A stretch of 64,000 nucleotides of DNA from Phycisphaerales bacterium (GTDB taxonomy: Bacteria; Planctomycetota; Phycisphaerae; Phycisphaerales; UBA1924), in the NCBI GenBank assembly GCA_028289195.1, contig JANQQR010000001.1, forward strand, positions 62,001 through 126,000. Reading direction: 5' to 3'. Of this stretch, positions 1 through 8,316 are shown piece by piece. How positions within the stretch are numbered: position 1 is the first letter of the stretch; each line of letters opens with the position of its first letter. Both the position numbers and the translations under genes were made by a program. The notes under the pieces were generated by a model. The model saw only the letters and a list, made by a program, of their open reading frames with translations, was not told the DNA's origin and searched no databases.

Positions 1-519
1 TCCACACGCAAGCTCTACCGCCAGAAGGGCACGGGTCGCGCGCGCCCCGGCCCCATCCGCACCCCGGTGCGTAAGGGCGGCGGCCACACCTTCGCCAAGA
101 CCCGCGGTCGCGAGGCGTACCACAAGGACATGCCGGTCAAGATGCGTCGCAAGGCCAACCGCAACGCCCTGCTGGCCAAGCTGATCGACGGCGAGGTCAA
201 GATCATCGACTCGCTGGAGTTCGACGCCCCCAAGACCCGCAACTTCCGCGACCTCCTGGAGGCGCTCAACATCGATCGCACCTGCCTGGTGGCCCTGAAC
301 CAGGACAACGACAACGCCCGGCTCAGCGCCCGCAACCTCGACGGGGTGACGGTCTCCAACAGCGCCCAGCTGACATGCTGGGACATGCTCAACCACCGCT
401 ACATGGTGATCTCCAAGGCCGACCTCGAGGCGTGGATCGCCGGGTCGAGCTCGAAGACCGACAAGTCCGCCAAGGCAGGCCTCAAGCACCGCAGCCATAG
501 CGAAGGGGAGGCCGCCTGA
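1..519 (+). CDS. rplD: 50S ribosomal protein L4, 5' truncated
   Basis: The reading frame is open from the first base of the window, so the N-terminal part of L4 lies outside it. The visible 172 codons begin in the basic loop of L4 (KLYRQKGTGRARPG) that lines the exit tunnel and continue through RGREAYHKDMPVKMRR and the conserved C-terminal core. L4 is a primary binder of 23S rRNA. The last about 20 residues form a short Ser/Lys-rich tail. The TGA stop overlaps the rplW ATG by one base (TGATG), so the two are probably translationally coupled. The order L4-L23-L2-S19-L22-S3 is that of the S10 operon. Confidence 0.97.
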   Translation, partial: STRKLYRQKGTGRARPGPIRTPVRKGGGHTFAKTRGREAYHKDMPVKMRRKANRNALLAKLIDGEVKIIDSLEFDAPKTRNFRDLLEALNIDRTCLVALNQDNDNARLSARNLDGVTVSNSAQLTCWDMLNHRYMVISKADLEAWIAGSSSKTDKSAKAGLKHRSHSEGEAA

Positions 520-797
520 TGGAAGCCCACCACATCATCAAGAAGCCCCTGCTCTCCGAGAAGGTGACGTTCCAGACCGAGGACTCGAACCGCTACGCGT
601 TCCAGGTCGCGGTGACCGCCCGCAAGGACGAGATCAAGCAGGCGATCGAAGACCTCTACAAGGTCGACGTCATCAAGATCAACACGGTGACCCACCGCAC
701 GCGCAACCGCCGCATGCGCTACGGGATGGTCAAGGGCAAGACGACCAAGAAGGCCATCGTTCGCATCAAGGAAAACCAGCGCATCGAGCTGATCTGA
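519..797 (+). CDS. rplW: 50S ribosomal protein L23
   Basis: This 92-residue protein has normal length for L23. It begins with the typical IIKKPLLSEK motif and contains the extended loop near residues 60-75 (THRTRNRRMRYG) that reaches toward the tunnel exit, where L23 docks trigger factor and SRP in other bacteria. The start is fixed by the one-base overlap with the rplD stop. It sits between rplD and rplB as in the standard S10 operon. Nothing unusual is seen. Confidence 0.98.
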   Translation: MEAHHIIKKPLLSEKVTFQTEDSNRYAFQVAVTARKDEIKQAIEDLYKVDVIKINTVTHRTRNRRMRYGMVKGKTTKKAIVRIKENQRIELI

Positions 798-836
798 CGC
801 CCGCCCGCTCGGGCGATCGGAAAGAAGGACGACGTT

Positions 837-1691
837 ATGCCGATCCGCATCTACAAACCCACCAGCGCCGGCCGGCGCAACGCTTCGGTGGTGACCAACG
901 TTGAGGTCACCAAGAAGAAGCCCGAGAAGTCCCTGCTCGTGCCCAAGCCTAAGAAGGGCGGGCGCAACCACACGGGCAAGATCACCGTCCGCGGTCGCGG
1001 CGGCGGCGCCAAGCAGCGCTACCGCAAGATCGACTTCAAGCGGGCCGATCGCATCGGGATCAAGGGCACGGTCGTGGGCATCGAGTACGACCCCAACCGC
1101 ACCTGCCACATCGCCCTCGTGCAGTACGAGGACGGCGTGAAGCGCTACCACATCGCCCCCGCCGGCCTCACCGACGGCGACGAGATCATCACCAGCGATT
1201 CGCCGGTCGATCCCAAGCCGGGCGTGTGCATGAAGATCCGCGACATCCCGACCGGCCTGAACGTGCACTGCGTCGAGCTGCAGCCCGGCAAGGGCGGGCA
1301 GTTGTGCCGCTCCGCCGGCTCGTACGCCCGCCTGTCCAACAAGGAAGGCCGCTACGCGACGATCGTGCTGCCCTCGGGCGAGCTCCGTCGTGTGGTGCTC
1401 GACTGCCGCGCGGTCATCGGCGAGGTCGGCAACGCCGACCAGAGCCAGCGCCGCCTGGGCAAGGCCGGCATGTCCCGCCACCTGGGGCGTCGCCCCAAGA
1501 CCCGCGGCGTGGCGATGTCCCACGACGCCCACCCGCTGGGCGGCGGCGACGGCCGCTCCAAGGGCAACCGCCCGCCGGTCAGCAAGAGCGGCGTGCCCTC
1601 CAAGGGCGGCTCGACGCGCAACCGCGCCAAGCCGTCTGAGAAGCTCATCATCCGCAGGCGCAAGAGCAAGAGGTACGGGCAGCTCAAGTAG
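837..1691 (+). CDS. rplB: 50S ribosomal protein L2
   Basis: This 284-residue protein matches the full length of L2, a 23S rRNA binder needed for subunit association and peptidyl transferase. It opens with the characteristic RIYKPTSAGRRN and ends with the basic RRRKSKRYG tail. The conserved loop near the peptidyl transferase centre reads HPLGGG at residues 232-237, where most bacteria have HPHGGG; the first His, equivalent to E. coli His229, is kept and the second is Leu. An AAAGAAGGA ribosome-binding site precedes the ATG. The 39-base gap from rplW contains a small GC hairpin (802-815). Confidence 0.98.
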   Translation: MPIRIYKPTSAGRRNASVVTNVEVTKKKPEKSLLVPKPKKGGRNHTGKITVRGRGGGAKQRYRKIDFKRADRIGIKGTVVGIEYDPNRTCHIALVQYEDGVKRYHIAPAGLTDGDEIITSDSPVDPKPGVCMKIRDIPTGLNVHCVELQPGKGGQLCRSAGSYARLSNKEGRYATIVLPSGELRRVVLDCRAVIGEVGNADQSQRRLGKAGMSRHLGRRPKTRGVAMSHDAHPLGGGDGRSKGNRPPVSKSGVPSKGGSTRNRAKPSEKLIIRRRKSKRYGQLK

Positions 1692-1699
1692 GAACACGC

Positions 1700-1719
1700 C
1701 CGCCGGCCCGAGCCGGCGG
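1700..1719 (+). other. GC hairpin between rplB and rpsS
   Basis: An 8-bp perfect stem (1700-1707 paired with 1712-1719) with a CCGA loop lies in the short gap between rplB and rpsS. No U-tract follows, so it does not look like a terminator. It is one of a series of hairpins in the gaps of this operon; the role (RNA processing, stability or none) is unknown. Confidence 0.5.
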
Positions 1720-1738
1720 CGCATTCGAGGATTAGACG

Positions 1739-2017
1739 ATGTCGAGATCGCTGAAAAAAGGCCCGTACGTCGACGAGAAGCTCTACCGCAAGGTCGAGAA
1801 GCTCGAGGCCTCCGGGCGCCGCGAGCCAATCAAGACCTGGGCGCGTGCCTGCACCATCGTTCCCGAATTCGTCGGGTACACCTTCAAGGTGCACAACGGC
1901 CGGGCCCACGTGGACGTCTTCGTGACCGAGGACATGGTGGGGCACAAGCTCGGAGAGTTCGCCTCCACCCGCCTGTTCCGCGGGCACACGAACAAGAAGG
2001 AAGGCATCCGCAACTGA
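1739..2017 (+). CDS. rpsS: 30S ribosomal protein S19
   Basis: This 92-residue protein is of normal S19 length and begins [14 protein letters not shown], the family signature. Later conserved segments include a [28 protein letters not shown]-type core (about residues 45-75) and the [11 protein letters not shown] end. S19 binds 16S rRNA in the small-subunit head with S13. A GAGG element lies upstream of the ATG. It is in its usual place between rplB and rplV. Confidence 0.98.
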   Translation: MSRSLKKGPYVDEKLYRKVEKLEASGRREPIKTWARACTIVPEFVGYTFKVHNGRAHVDVFVTEDMVGHKLGEFASTRLFRGHTNKKEGIRN

Positions 2018-2063
2018 CCTCCGCGGCGCGACCATCGCGACGCGCAGAGACAGGAATCTCACC

Positions 2064-2615
2064 GTGAGAATCAACAGCGACAAACTGAAATCCCTCGCCA
2101 CCGAGCGCGGCGTCAGCGTCGAGCAGCTCGCGGCCTCCCTTCCCAAGAGCGACCGGCGCAAGCAGGCCGGTCTCGCCGAGAAGAAGGTTCGCAACTGGAT
2201 GGCCGGGAGCGATCACCCCAGGTGCACGGCCGCCGACATCGCCGCGATGTCCGGCGTGCTGGGCGTCGAGCCCAAGACCATCGCCCGCTTCACCAGCAGC
2301 TACCGGTTCGCCCGGTCCAGCTGGCGGAAGGCCGACCTGGTCGCCGAGCTGATCCGGGGCCGGACCGTCGACGAGGCCGAGGCCCTGCTTGAATTCAGCC
2401 CGCGCCGCGCCGCCGTGTTCGTCCGCAAGGCGCTCAACGCCGCGTCGCAGGACGCGCAGAACGCCGACGCCGAGCAGCGCAAGCTCGTCGTCACCGAGTG
2501 CCGCGTGGACGCGGCGCCCACCATCAAGCGATTCCACCCCAAGGACCGCGGCCGGGCCCACCCGATCGCCAAGCGGACGAGCCACATCATCGTCGGCGTC
2601 GAGGAGGTCGGCTAA
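2064..2615 (+). CDS. rplV: 50S ribosomal protein L22 with an extra N-terminal helix-turn-helix-like domain
   Basis: At 183 residues this is about 70 longer than a typical L22. The L22 core runs from about residue 79 (SYRFARSSWRKADLVAELI) to the end and includes the tunnel beta-hairpin (VTECRVDAAPTIKRF) and the terminal HIIVGVEE. Residues 1-77 have the spacing of an XRE/Cro-type helix-turn-helix: KLKSLATERGVSVEQLA, then VRNWMAG, then TAADIAAMSGVLGVEP. I choose the GTG at 2064 because the extension is well formed and follows rpsS by a normal gap; the next plausible start would remove this domain. The extension could bind rRNA or the operon mRNA; that is inference. Its TAA overlaps the rpsC ATG by one base. 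Confidence 0.95.
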   Translation: MRINSDKLKSLATERGVSVEQLAASLPKSDRRKQAGLAEKKVRNWMAGSDHPRCTAADIAAMSGVLGVEPKTIARFTSSYRFARSSWRKADLVAELIRGRTVDEAEALLEFSPRRAAVFVRKALNAASQDAQNADAEQRKLVVTECRVDAAPTIKRFHPKDRGRAHPIAKRTSHIIVGVEEVG

Positions 2616-3316
2616 TGGGACAGAAGGTCCACCCGTTCGGATTCCGCGTCGGTATCACCGAGGCGCACAAGAGCCGCTGGTACGCGCCCAAGGCGCTGTA
2701 CGGCGAGCTGCTGGTCGAGGACTTCCGCATCCGCAAGTTCGTCGACAAGCGCCTGAACCGCACGCCGCCGTTCGCCGCCGTGAGCGACATCCACATCGAG
2801 CGCACCCGCGAGGAGCTGAAGGTCATCGTCAAGACGGCCCGCCCGGGCCTCGTGATCGGCCCCAAGGGCGCCGAGGTTGACCGCCTGCAGGAAGAGCTGC
2901 AGTACATGACCGGTCGCAAGGTCGCCATCAGCATCCTCGAGATCAAGAACCCGGACATCGAGGCCCAGCTCGTTGCCGAGGGCATCGCCGAGCAGCTCAA
3001 GAAGCGGGCCAGCTTCCGGCGCATCGTCAAGATGCGTGCCGAGGGCTCGATGCAGGCGGGCGCGCAGGGCATCCGCATCCTTCTGGGGGGCCGCCTCGGC
3101 GGCGCCGAGATGAGCCGCCGCCTGGACACGCGTCTGGGCGCCATGCCGCTCTCGTCGCTCCAGGCCCACGTCGACTACGGGTTCGCCCAGTCCTACACGA
3201 CCTACGGCGTCATCGGCGTCAAGGTGTGGATCTACAAGGGCCCGTACACCACCGAAGAGACCGAAGAGATGAGCGACGCAGCCGGCGCCCGCCCCCGCGC
3301 ACGCGGCCGCCGCTGA
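2615..3316 (+). CDS. rpsC: 30S ribosomal protein S3
   Basis: S3 of 233 residues begins MGQKVHPFGFRVG, the universal start; longer in-frame extension upstream overlaps rplV and is not used. The KH domain carries VIGPKGAEVDRL (about residues 75-86), and the C-terminal domain has GAQGIRILLGGRLGGAEM and VWIYKGP. S3 forms part of the mRNA entry channel. The last about 15 residues are Ala/Arg-rich (ARPRARGRR). Translation is probably coupled to rplV. Confidence 0.98.
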   Translation: MGQKVHPFGFRVGITEAHKSRWYAPKALYGELLVEDFRIRKFVDKRLNRTPPFAAVSDIHIERTREELKVIVKTARPGLVIGPKGAEVDRLQEELQYMTGRKVAISILEIKNPDIEAQLVAEGIAEQLKKRASFRRIVKMRAEGSMQAGAQGIRILLGGRLGGAEMSRRLDTRLGAMPLSSLQAHVDYGFAQSYTTYGVIGVKVWIYKGPYTTEETEEMSDAAGARPRARGRR

Positions 3317-3339
3317 TCGAGAGACCAGAGTGATTCACC

Positions 3340-3358
3340 ACGCGGCGCAGGGCCGCGT
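3340..3358 (+). other. GC hairpin between rpsC and rplP
   Basis: A 7-bp perfect stem (ACGCGGC paired with GCCGCGT) with a five-base loop lies in the 64-base gap between rpsC and rplP. Only three T residues follow, so termination is doubtful. It belongs to the set of hairpins between genes of this operon. Confidence 0.45.
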
Positions 3359-3380
3359 TTGACAGAGAAGGCGAGCAGTC

Positions 3381-3800
3381 ATGCCTCGAATGCCAAAGAG
3401 AGTGAAGTTCCGCAAGGAGATGCGCCGCGGGCGCGATCGCAAGGCGACGAAGGGCAACTACGTCGCGTACGGCGATTACGGCCTGCAGGCGCTCGAGGGC
3501 GTGTGGCTCTCGGCCCGCCAGCTCGAGGCCGGGCGTATCGCCTGCCAGCACTTTCTCAAGCGCCAGGGCAAGGTGTACATCCGCGTGTTCCCCGACAAGC
3601 CCGTGTCGTCCAAGCCGCTCGAGCAGCGCATGGGCAAGGGCAAGGCGGACATCGATTACTGGGCCGCGCGAGTGAAGCCCGGCACGATGCTCTACGAGCT
3701 CGCCGGCGTTCCCGAGGACGTCGCCCGCCAGGCGCTGGTCCGCGTGGCGATGAAGATGCCGGTGCGTTGCCGGTTCGTCGGGCGCCGCTTGTCCGTCTGA
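3381..3800 (+). CDS. rplP: 50S ribosomal protein L16
   Basis: L16 of 139 residues, normal length, begins [20 protein letters not shown]. The conserved core includes [40 protein letters not shown] and the terminal [11 protein letters not shown]16 helps position aminoacyl-tRNA in the large subunit. Upstream AGAGAAGGCGAG can serve as a ribosome-binding site. Its place between rpsC and rpmC is standard. Confidence 0.98.
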   Translation: MPRMPKRVKFRKEMRRGRDRKATKGNYVAYGDYGLQALEGVWLSARQLEAGRIACQHFLKRQGKVYIRVFPDKPVSSKPLEQRMGKGKADIDYWAARVKPGTMLYELAGVPEDVARQALVRVAMKMPVRCRFVGRRLSV

Positions 3801-3817
3801 GGCCAGGAGACCCACCC

Positions 3818-4027
3818 ATGGATATGAGCGAAATCCGCAAACTCCCGGGCGACCAGGTCGACGCCGAGCTCGACCGGCTCCAGCGCCGCCTGTTCGATCT
3901 CCGCTGCCAGGCGGTGACGGAGAAGATCGAGGACCCGAGCCAGTTCCGGAAGATCAAGTCAGACATCGCCCGGCTGAAGACCGAGCAGCACCACCGGATG
4001 AGCCAGAAGGACGGCGCAACGGCATGA
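3818..4027 (+). CDS. rpmC: 50S ribosomal protein L29
   Basis: This 69-residue protein shows the L29 helical hairpin: an N-terminal helix with [19 protein letters not shown], then [10 protein letters not shown] and a second helix ending in RLKTEQHHR. An AGGAGA ribosome-binding site at 3805-3810 lies 7 bases before the ATG and fixes the start. The gene overlaps rpsQ by four bases (ATGA), implying coupled translation. L29 sits beside L23 at the tunnel exit. Confidence 0.95.
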   Translation: MDMSEIRKLPGDQVDAELDRLQRRLFDLRCQAVTEKIEDPSQFRKIKSDIARLKTEQHHRMSQKDGATA

Positions 4028-4311
4028 ACGAAGCGACCACCACATCGTCGAGCAAGAAGGCCATCGAGGCCCGCAGGATCGGCGTCGTCGAGTCCGACGC
4101 GCGCGACAAGACCCGCAAGGTCGTCGTGCAGTTCAGCTCCCGGCACCCCAAGTACGGCAAGTACGTCCGCAAGCGCTCGGTGCTCCACGTGCACGACGAG
4201 AACAACGAATCCAAGAAGGGCGACCGTGTCGAGATCGCCCACTGCCGCCCCATCAGCAAGACCAAGAGCTGGAAGCTCGTGCGGGTGGTCGCTGCGGCGC
4301 CCGGCGCCTGA
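4024..4311 (+). CDS. rpsQ: 30S ribosomal protein S17
   Basis: S17 of 95 residues contains the OB-fold signature: [18 protein letters not shown], then [19 protein letters not shown] and [20 protein letters not shown]. Compared with the usual 80-88 residues it has a short extra N-terminus rich in Thr and Ser. It overlaps rpmC by four bases. S17 binds helix 11 and helix 20 regions of 16S rRNA early in assembly. Confidence 0.97.
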   Translation: MNEATTTSSSKKAIEARRIGVVESDARDKTRKVVVQFSSRHPKYGKYVRKRSVLHVHDENNESKKGDRVEIAHCRPISKTKSWKLVRVVAAAPGA

Positions 4312-4365
4312 ATCAGATCCACTACCGCCGGCGGCGTGAGCCCGGCGGACGACAGGAAGTTCGAG

Positions 4366-4752
4366 ATGCTCCAGTCAGAATCAAGATGCGACGTCGCGGA
4401 TAACTCCGGCGCAAGGGTCGCCATGATCATCCGCGTCCTCGGCGGCTCGACCGCCCGCGGCAAGGCCACGCGCAAGCAGGCCGGCGTCGGCGACAAGGTC
4501 GTCTGCACCGTCAAGAAGGCGCTGCCCGGATCGGACATCAAGTCCGGCGACATCGTCCGCGCTGTCGTGGTCCGCACCGCCTACCCGACGCGGCGCAAGG
4601 ACGGCTCGTACGTCCGCTTCGACAAGAACGCCGTCGTCGTCATCGGCGCCGACGGCAACCCCAAAGGCACCCGCGTGTTCGGGGCCGTGGCCCGCGAGCT
4701 GCGCGACCAGGGACACATGAAGATCGTGTCGCTCGCGACGGAGGTGATCTGA
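4366..4752 (+). CDS. rplN: 50S ribosomal protein L14
   Basis: L14 of 128 residues starts [20 protein letters not shown], matching the family start closely. An in-frame GTG at 4336 would add ten residues, but AGGAAG at 4354-4359 sits just before the ATG at 4366, so I choose the ATG. The remainder carries [20 protein letters not shown] and the terminal [10 protein letters not shown]14 forms part of the intersubunit bridge near L19. rplX follows after three bases. Confidence 0.96.
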   Translation: MLQSESRCDVADNSGARVAMIIRVLGGSTARGKATRKQAGVGDKVVCTVKKALPGSDIKSGDIVRAVVVRTAYPTRRKDGSYVRFDKNAVVVIGADGNPKGTRVFGAVARELRDQGHMKIVSLATEVI

Positions 4753-4755
4753 ATC

Positions 4756-5103
4756 ATGCCGAGCCACATCCGCAAGGGCGATGAAGTGATGATCCGCACC
4801 GGCGATTTCCGCGGGCAGACCGGGACCGTGGTCCGGGTGATCCCCAAGAAGGAGCGCGTGGTCGTCCGCGGCGCCGGGATCCGCGGGATCGTGCGCAACA
4901 TCAAGCCGAACCGCGTCAACCCCCAGGGCGGGCGCGTCGAGGTCGACCGGTCCTTCCCGATGAGCAACGTGAGCCCCGTCGTCGAGGGCAAGGCCGCACG
5001 CGTGCGTTTCGACACCAAGTCCGACGGCAGCAAGACCCGCATCGCCGTCGCCGGCGGCAAGACCAAGGAACTCAACGCGGTCAGAGGGCCCAAGAAAGCC
5101 TGA
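4756..5103 (+). CDS. rplX: 50S ribosomal protein L24
   Basis: L24 of 115 residues has an N-terminal KOW motif (KGDEVMIRTGDFRGQTGTVV) followed by NIKPNRVNPQGGRVEVDR and the DTKSDGSKTRIA strand. It is one of the initiator proteins for large-subunit assembly. The gene follows rplN by three bases without its own obvious ribosome-binding site gap, so coupled translation is likely. Length and order are standard. Confidence 0.97.
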   Translation: MPSHIRKGDEVMIRTGDFRGQTGTVVRVIPKKERVVVRGAGIRGIVRNIKPNRVNPQGGRVEVDRSFPMSNVSPVVEGKAARVRFDTKSDGSKTRIAVAGGKTKELNAVRGPKKA

Positions 5104-5159
5104 ACCGGGCCCGAAGAGGCCCACTCTCGAGGCTGCGGCCCGAGGAGCATGCAAACGCC

Positions 5160-5783
5160 ATGTCCAAGACCAAGGAAAAAGAAGCCAAGTCGAGCGAGCC
5201 CGCGGCCCCCGCCGCACCGCCCCGCCTGCGCACCAAGTACGAGAACGAGGTTTCCGGCCAAGTCGCCGAGAAGTTCGGTCGCGCCAACCCCATGAGCCGG
5301 CCGCGCCTCGAGAAGATCGTCATCAGCGTGAACATGGGCCGGCACCTCGAGAACAACAAGCTGCCCGCGAACGTGAAGGACACGATCACCGGGACGCTCA
5401 CCTCGATCAGCGGCCAGAAGCCGATCGTGATCAAGGCCAAGAAGAGCGTCTCGAACTTCAAGGTCCGCGAGGGCGCCGAGACCAGCGCCATGGTCACGCT
5501 GCGGCGCGACCGGATGTGGCACTTCCTCGATCGCCTGATCAACCTGGCCACGCCCCGCATCAAGGACTTCCGCGGTCTCAAGACCAAGGGATTCGACGGC
5601 GGCGGCAACTACTCGATGGGCCTGGTCGAGCAGGGCGTGTTCCCCGAGATCGACATGGCCCGGACGAACTTCACGCACGGGATGAACATCAACTTCTGCT
5701 TCAGCAACTCCAACCCCGAGGTCAGCCGCTTCGTGCTCGAGGAACTCGGGATGCCGTTCGCGAAGAAGGAATCCAAGAACTGA
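5160..5783 (+). CDS. rplE: 50S ribosomal protein L5 with a short disordered N-terminus
   Basis: L5 of 207 residues against the usual about 180. The first about 22 residues are Lys/Glu then Ala/Pro-rich and look disordered; the L5 core starts near residue 23 with [18 protein letters not shown]. Family motifs follow: [13 protein letters not shown], then [21 protein letters not shown] and the MDMARTNF-equivalent [16 protein letters not shown]5 binds 5S rRNA and contacts the P-site tRNA. A CGAGGAG element precedes the ATG. Confidence 0.97.
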   Translation: MSKTKEKEAKSSEPAAPAAPPRLRTKYENEVSGQVAEKFGRANPMSRPRLEKIVISVNMGRHLENNKLPANVKDTITGTLTSISGQKPIVIKAKKSVSNFKVREGAETSAMVTLRRDRMWHFLDRLINLATPRIKDFRGLKTKGFDGGGNYSMGLVEQGVFPEIDMARTNFTHGMNINFCFSNSNPEVSRFVLEELGMPFAKKESKN

Positions 5784-5850
5784 TCCACGGGCGCCGGGCC
5801 GGCGCCTTCACGAGAGATCGAGAGCCTCGGCTCACCCGACGGAGACACAG

Positions 5851-6036
5851 ATGGCAACCAAAGCCCAGATCGCCAAGAGCAAGAAGCCGCCGAAATTCAG
5901 CACCCGCAAGGTGCGCCGGTGCGAGATCACGGGTCGCTCCCGTGGCGTGTACCGCAAGTTCCGCGTGAGCCGCATCGTGCTCCGTGAGCTGGCGCTCGAG
6001 GGCAAGGTGCCCGGCATGCGCAAGGCTTCCTGGTGA
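5851..6036 (+). CDS. rpsN: 30S ribosomal protein S14, short form without zinc ligands
   Basis: This is the 61-residue short type of S14, ending in the diagnostic [11 protein letters not shown]. In the zinc-binding form four Cys occupy positions 24, 27, 40 and 43; here the residues are Cys24, Thr27, Ser40 and Val43, so only one ligand remains and zinc cannot be bound in the usual way. The fold outside that site is well conserved ([19 protein letters not shown]). S14 is needed for the head of the small subunit. Upstream lies a GACGGAGAC ribosome-binding site. Confidence 0.96.
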   Translation: MATKAQIAKSKKPPKFSTRKVRRCEITGRSRGVYRKFRVSRIVLRELALEGKVPGMRKASW

Positions 6037-6097
6037 TCAGCAGTCCACGCCCGGACGGAAAGTGCGCCGGGCTCGAGAGCAAGACAGGTCGAAAACC

Positions 6098-6496
6098 ATG
6101 ACCATGAACGATCCGATCGCCGACATGCTCACCCGCGTGCGCAACGCCGCGCGCAACCGAGACAAGTCGGTCAACTGCCTGAACAGCAAGGTGTGCAGGG
6201 GTATCGCCGCCATCCTGCAGAGCGAGGGCTACATCGATGGCTTCGACGTCATCGAGGACGGGCGACAGGGCCAGATCCGCGTCCGCCTGAAGTACGGCCC
6301 GCGCGGTGAGCAGCTCATCACCGAGCTCCAGCGTCAGTCCAAGCCGGGATGCCGCATCTACCGAGGCGTCGAGGACCTCCCCAAGCCCCTGCAGGGCTTG
6401 GGCGTGTCGATCGTCTCGACGTCGCGGGGCGTCCTCTCGGACCGCCAGTGCCGCGAGCAGCGCGTCGGCGGCGAGCTCCTGGCGACCGTCTACTAA
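6098..6496 (+). CDS. rpsH: 30S ribosomal protein S8
   Basis: S8 of 132 residues begins MTMNDPIADMLTRVRNAARN, fixing the ATG at 6098; the next ATG two codons later is also possible. Conserved segments are SKVCRGIAAILQSEGYI, then KPGCRIYRGVEDLPKPLQGLG and the C-terminal VSTSRGVLSDRQ. The final GELLATVY matches the family. S8 is a primary 16S rRNA binder and a known translational repressor of the spc operon in E. coli; whether it acts so here is unknown. Confidence 0.97.
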   Translation: MTMNDPIADMLTRVRNAARNRDKSVNCLNSKVCRGIAAILQSEGYIDGFDVIEDGRQGQIRVRLKYGPRGEQLITELQRQSKPGCRIYRGVEDLPKPLQGLGVSIVSTSRGVLSDRQCREQRVGGELLATVY

Positions 6497-6542
6497 GCCC
6501 GAATCAGTCCACTCCGCTCCACGCGAGCAATCGGAATCAGCC

Positions 6543-7091
6543 ATGTCCAGACTCGGAAAGAAGCCAATCCCGGTGCCGGCGAACGTGACCGTCGAGGTCA
6601 GCAAGGCCAAGACGAAGATCTCGGCCGGTTCGAACACGCTCGAACTCGAGCTGCGCCCGGAAGTCAACGTCGAGTTCGACTCGGGCGAGAAGGAGATCCG
6701 CGTCACGATCGACCCCGCCGACGAGTCGAACCGTCAGGTCCGCGCCTACTGGGGCATGACGCGTTCGCTCCTGGCCAACATGGTCGAGGGCGTGACCAAG
6801 GGGTACGAGCGGTCGCTCGAGGTCGTCGGCGTGGGCTACACCGCGGTCGTCGCGGGTAAGACGCTCGACCTCAAGCTCGGCACCGCCAACACCGTCAAGC
6901 TGCCGATCCCGATGGGCGTCGACGTCCAGGTCGAGCGGAACTTCATCCGACTCAAGGGCATCGACAAGCAGCGCGTGAACCAGTTCGCCGCCGAGATCCG
7001 GTCGACCCGCAAGCCCGAGCCGTACAACGGCAAGGGCGTGCGCTACACCGACGAGGTCGTGCGTCGCAAGCAGGGCAAGGTCGGCGCCTAA
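6543..7091 (+). CDS. rplF: 50S ribosomal protein L6
   Basis: L6 of 182 residues, normal length, starts [19 protein letters not shown]. The two-domain L6 fold is indicated by [22 protein letters not shown], then [11 protein letters not shown], and the C-terminal [30 protein letters not shown] region (about residues 138-167) close to the sarcin-ricin loop contact. A CGGAAT sequence precedes the ATG. It is in its usual place between rpsH and rplR. Confidence 0.97.
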   Translation: MSRLGKKPIPVPANVTVEVSKAKTKISAGSNTLELELRPEVNVEFDSGEKEIRVTIDPADESNRQVRAYWGMTRSLLANMVEGVTKGYERSLEVVGVGYTAVVAGKTLDLKLGTANTVKLPIPMGVDVQVERNFIRLKGIDKQRVNQFAAEIRSTRKPEPYNGKGVRYTDEVVRRKQGKVGA

Positions 7092-7111
7092 GGGGCGCTT
7101 TCAGCACGGAG

Positions 7112-7129
7112 CCGCGGGACGCCCCGCGG
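7112..7129 (+). other. GC hairpin between rplF and rplR
   Basis: A 7-bp perfect stem (CCGCGGG paired with CCCGCGG) with an ACGC loop lies in the 47-base gap between rplF and rplR. No T-tract follows. It ends shortly before the rplR start and so could affect ribosome access or mRNA processing; no direct evidence for either. Confidence 0.5.
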
Positions 7130-7138
7130 GGAACGACG

Positions 7139-7501
7139 ATGGACAAGCAACGACTCAAGAACATCCGCAGGAACCGGCGCCGTCGCGGCATCCGCAAGCG
7201 CGTCGTCGGCACCCCCAGCCGCCCGCGTCTGGCGATCTTCCGCTCGCTGAAGCACATGTACGTGCAGATCATCGACGACATGGCCGGCAAGACGCTGTGC
7301 TCCGCTTCGACCCGCGAGGGCGACATCGGCGACGCCTCCCCGGGCAACGCCAAGGCGGCCCAGGCGGTCGGCGATCGCATCGCGAGCCGGGCCAAGGAGC
7401 AGGGCATCAAGACAGTGGCCTTCGATCGTGGCGGCTTCCGCTACCACGGGCGCGTCAAGGCGCTCGCAGAGGCCGCACGCAAGGGCGGACTGGAGTTCTA
7501 G
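7139..7501 (+). CDS. rplR: 50S ribosomal protein L18
   Basis: L18 of 120 residues has the basic N-terminal arm ([15 protein letters not shown]), then [20 protein letters not shown] and the C-terminal [26 protein letters not shown]. It binds 5S rRNA together with L5, whose gene lies upstream in the same operon. Length and position are standard. Confidence 0.98.
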   Translation: MDKQRLKNIRRNRRRRGIRKRVVGTPSRPRLAIFRSLKHMYVQIIDDMAGKTLCSASTREGDIGDASPGNAKAAQAVGDRIASRAKEQGIKTVAFDRGGFRYHGRVKALAEAARKGGLEF

Positions 7502-7547
7502 AACATCCGGCCCCCAGGCGAGGGGCAACCCGAAGGACGACCCGAAT

Positions 7548-8306
7548 ATGGCAGAGTTCATCGAAGATTCAGGGCAGCTCGAGAGCAACACCATCGGTGT
7601 GTTCCGCAGCGCCGCGACCGTCAAGGGCGGCAAGCGGTTCAGCTTCGGCGCGATGGTCGTGGTCGGTGACCGGCGCGGACGCGTCGCGATCGGCTACGCC
7701 AAGGCGAACGAAGTGCCGCCGGCGATCGAGAAGGCCCAGAAGGACGGCAAGAAGAACCTCAAGACCGTGACCCTCCAGAAGGGCACGATCCCGCACGCCG
7801 TCGAGGGCCGCTACCTCTCGTCGCGGGTCCGCCTGATCCCGGCGTCGCCCGGTACCGGCGTCGTGGCCGGCGCTACCGTTCGCGCCGTCCTCGAACTCGC
7901 CGGCATCACCGACTGCCTCACCAAGGCGTACGGCTCGACCAACAAGAAGAACCTCGCCAAGGCCACGCTCGACGGTCTCCGCCAGCTCCGGATGAAGGAC
8001 ACGGTCGCCGAGCTGCGCGGCGTGACCATCGAGAAGTCGGACGTCGATGAGATCCTCGAGCGCGGCAGCGCGTTCATGCCCGCCACCAAGAGCACAGGCG
8101 AAGTCGCCAAGGGCCCGGTCAACACCGTCGGCCAGGACACCCGCGGCGGTGGTCGCGGAGGCAGAGGCGGCGGTCGCGGCGGTCGCGGCGGCGGTGGACG
8201 CGGTGGTCGTGGCGGCGCCCCTGGGGGCGCTCCCGGCGGTCCCGCCCCGGCGGAGGCCCCCGCACCGGACGCGGCGCCCGCTTCGGAACCGAGCAACCCG
8301 AGCTGA
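7548..8306 (+). CDS. rpsE: 30S ribosomal protein S5 with an RGG-type tail
   Basis: S5 of 252 residues against the usual about 165. The core spans residues 1-190: FSFGAMVVVGDRRGRVAIGYAKANEVPPAI (about 31-60), then AGATVRAVLELAGITD and LDGLRQLR. From about residue 198 to 223 the chain is almost only Gly and Arg in repeated GGRGGR units, followed by an Ala/Pro-rich end. RGG tracts bind RNA in other proteins; the role here is inferred. The ATG at 7548 is chosen because upstream codons in frame lack S5 similarity. Confidence 0.97.
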   Translation: MAEFIEDSGQLESNTIGVFRSAATVKGGKRFSFGAMVVVGDRRGRVAIGYAKANEVPPAIEKAQKDGKKNLKTVTLQKGTIPHAVEGRYLSSRVRLIPASPGTGVVAGATVRAVLELAGITDCLTKAYGSTNKKNLAKATLDGLRQLRMKDTVAELRGVTIEKSDVDEILERGSAFMPATKSTGEVAKGPVNTVGQDTRGGGRGGRGGGRGGRGGGGRGGRGGAPGGAPGGPAPAEAPAPDAAPASEPSNPS

Positions 8307-8316
8307 GACTGATCAA

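Noticed and set aside
399-1829. 476-codon minus-strand frame over rplW, rplB and rpsS
   Set aside because: Shadow of well-identified ribosomal protein genes.
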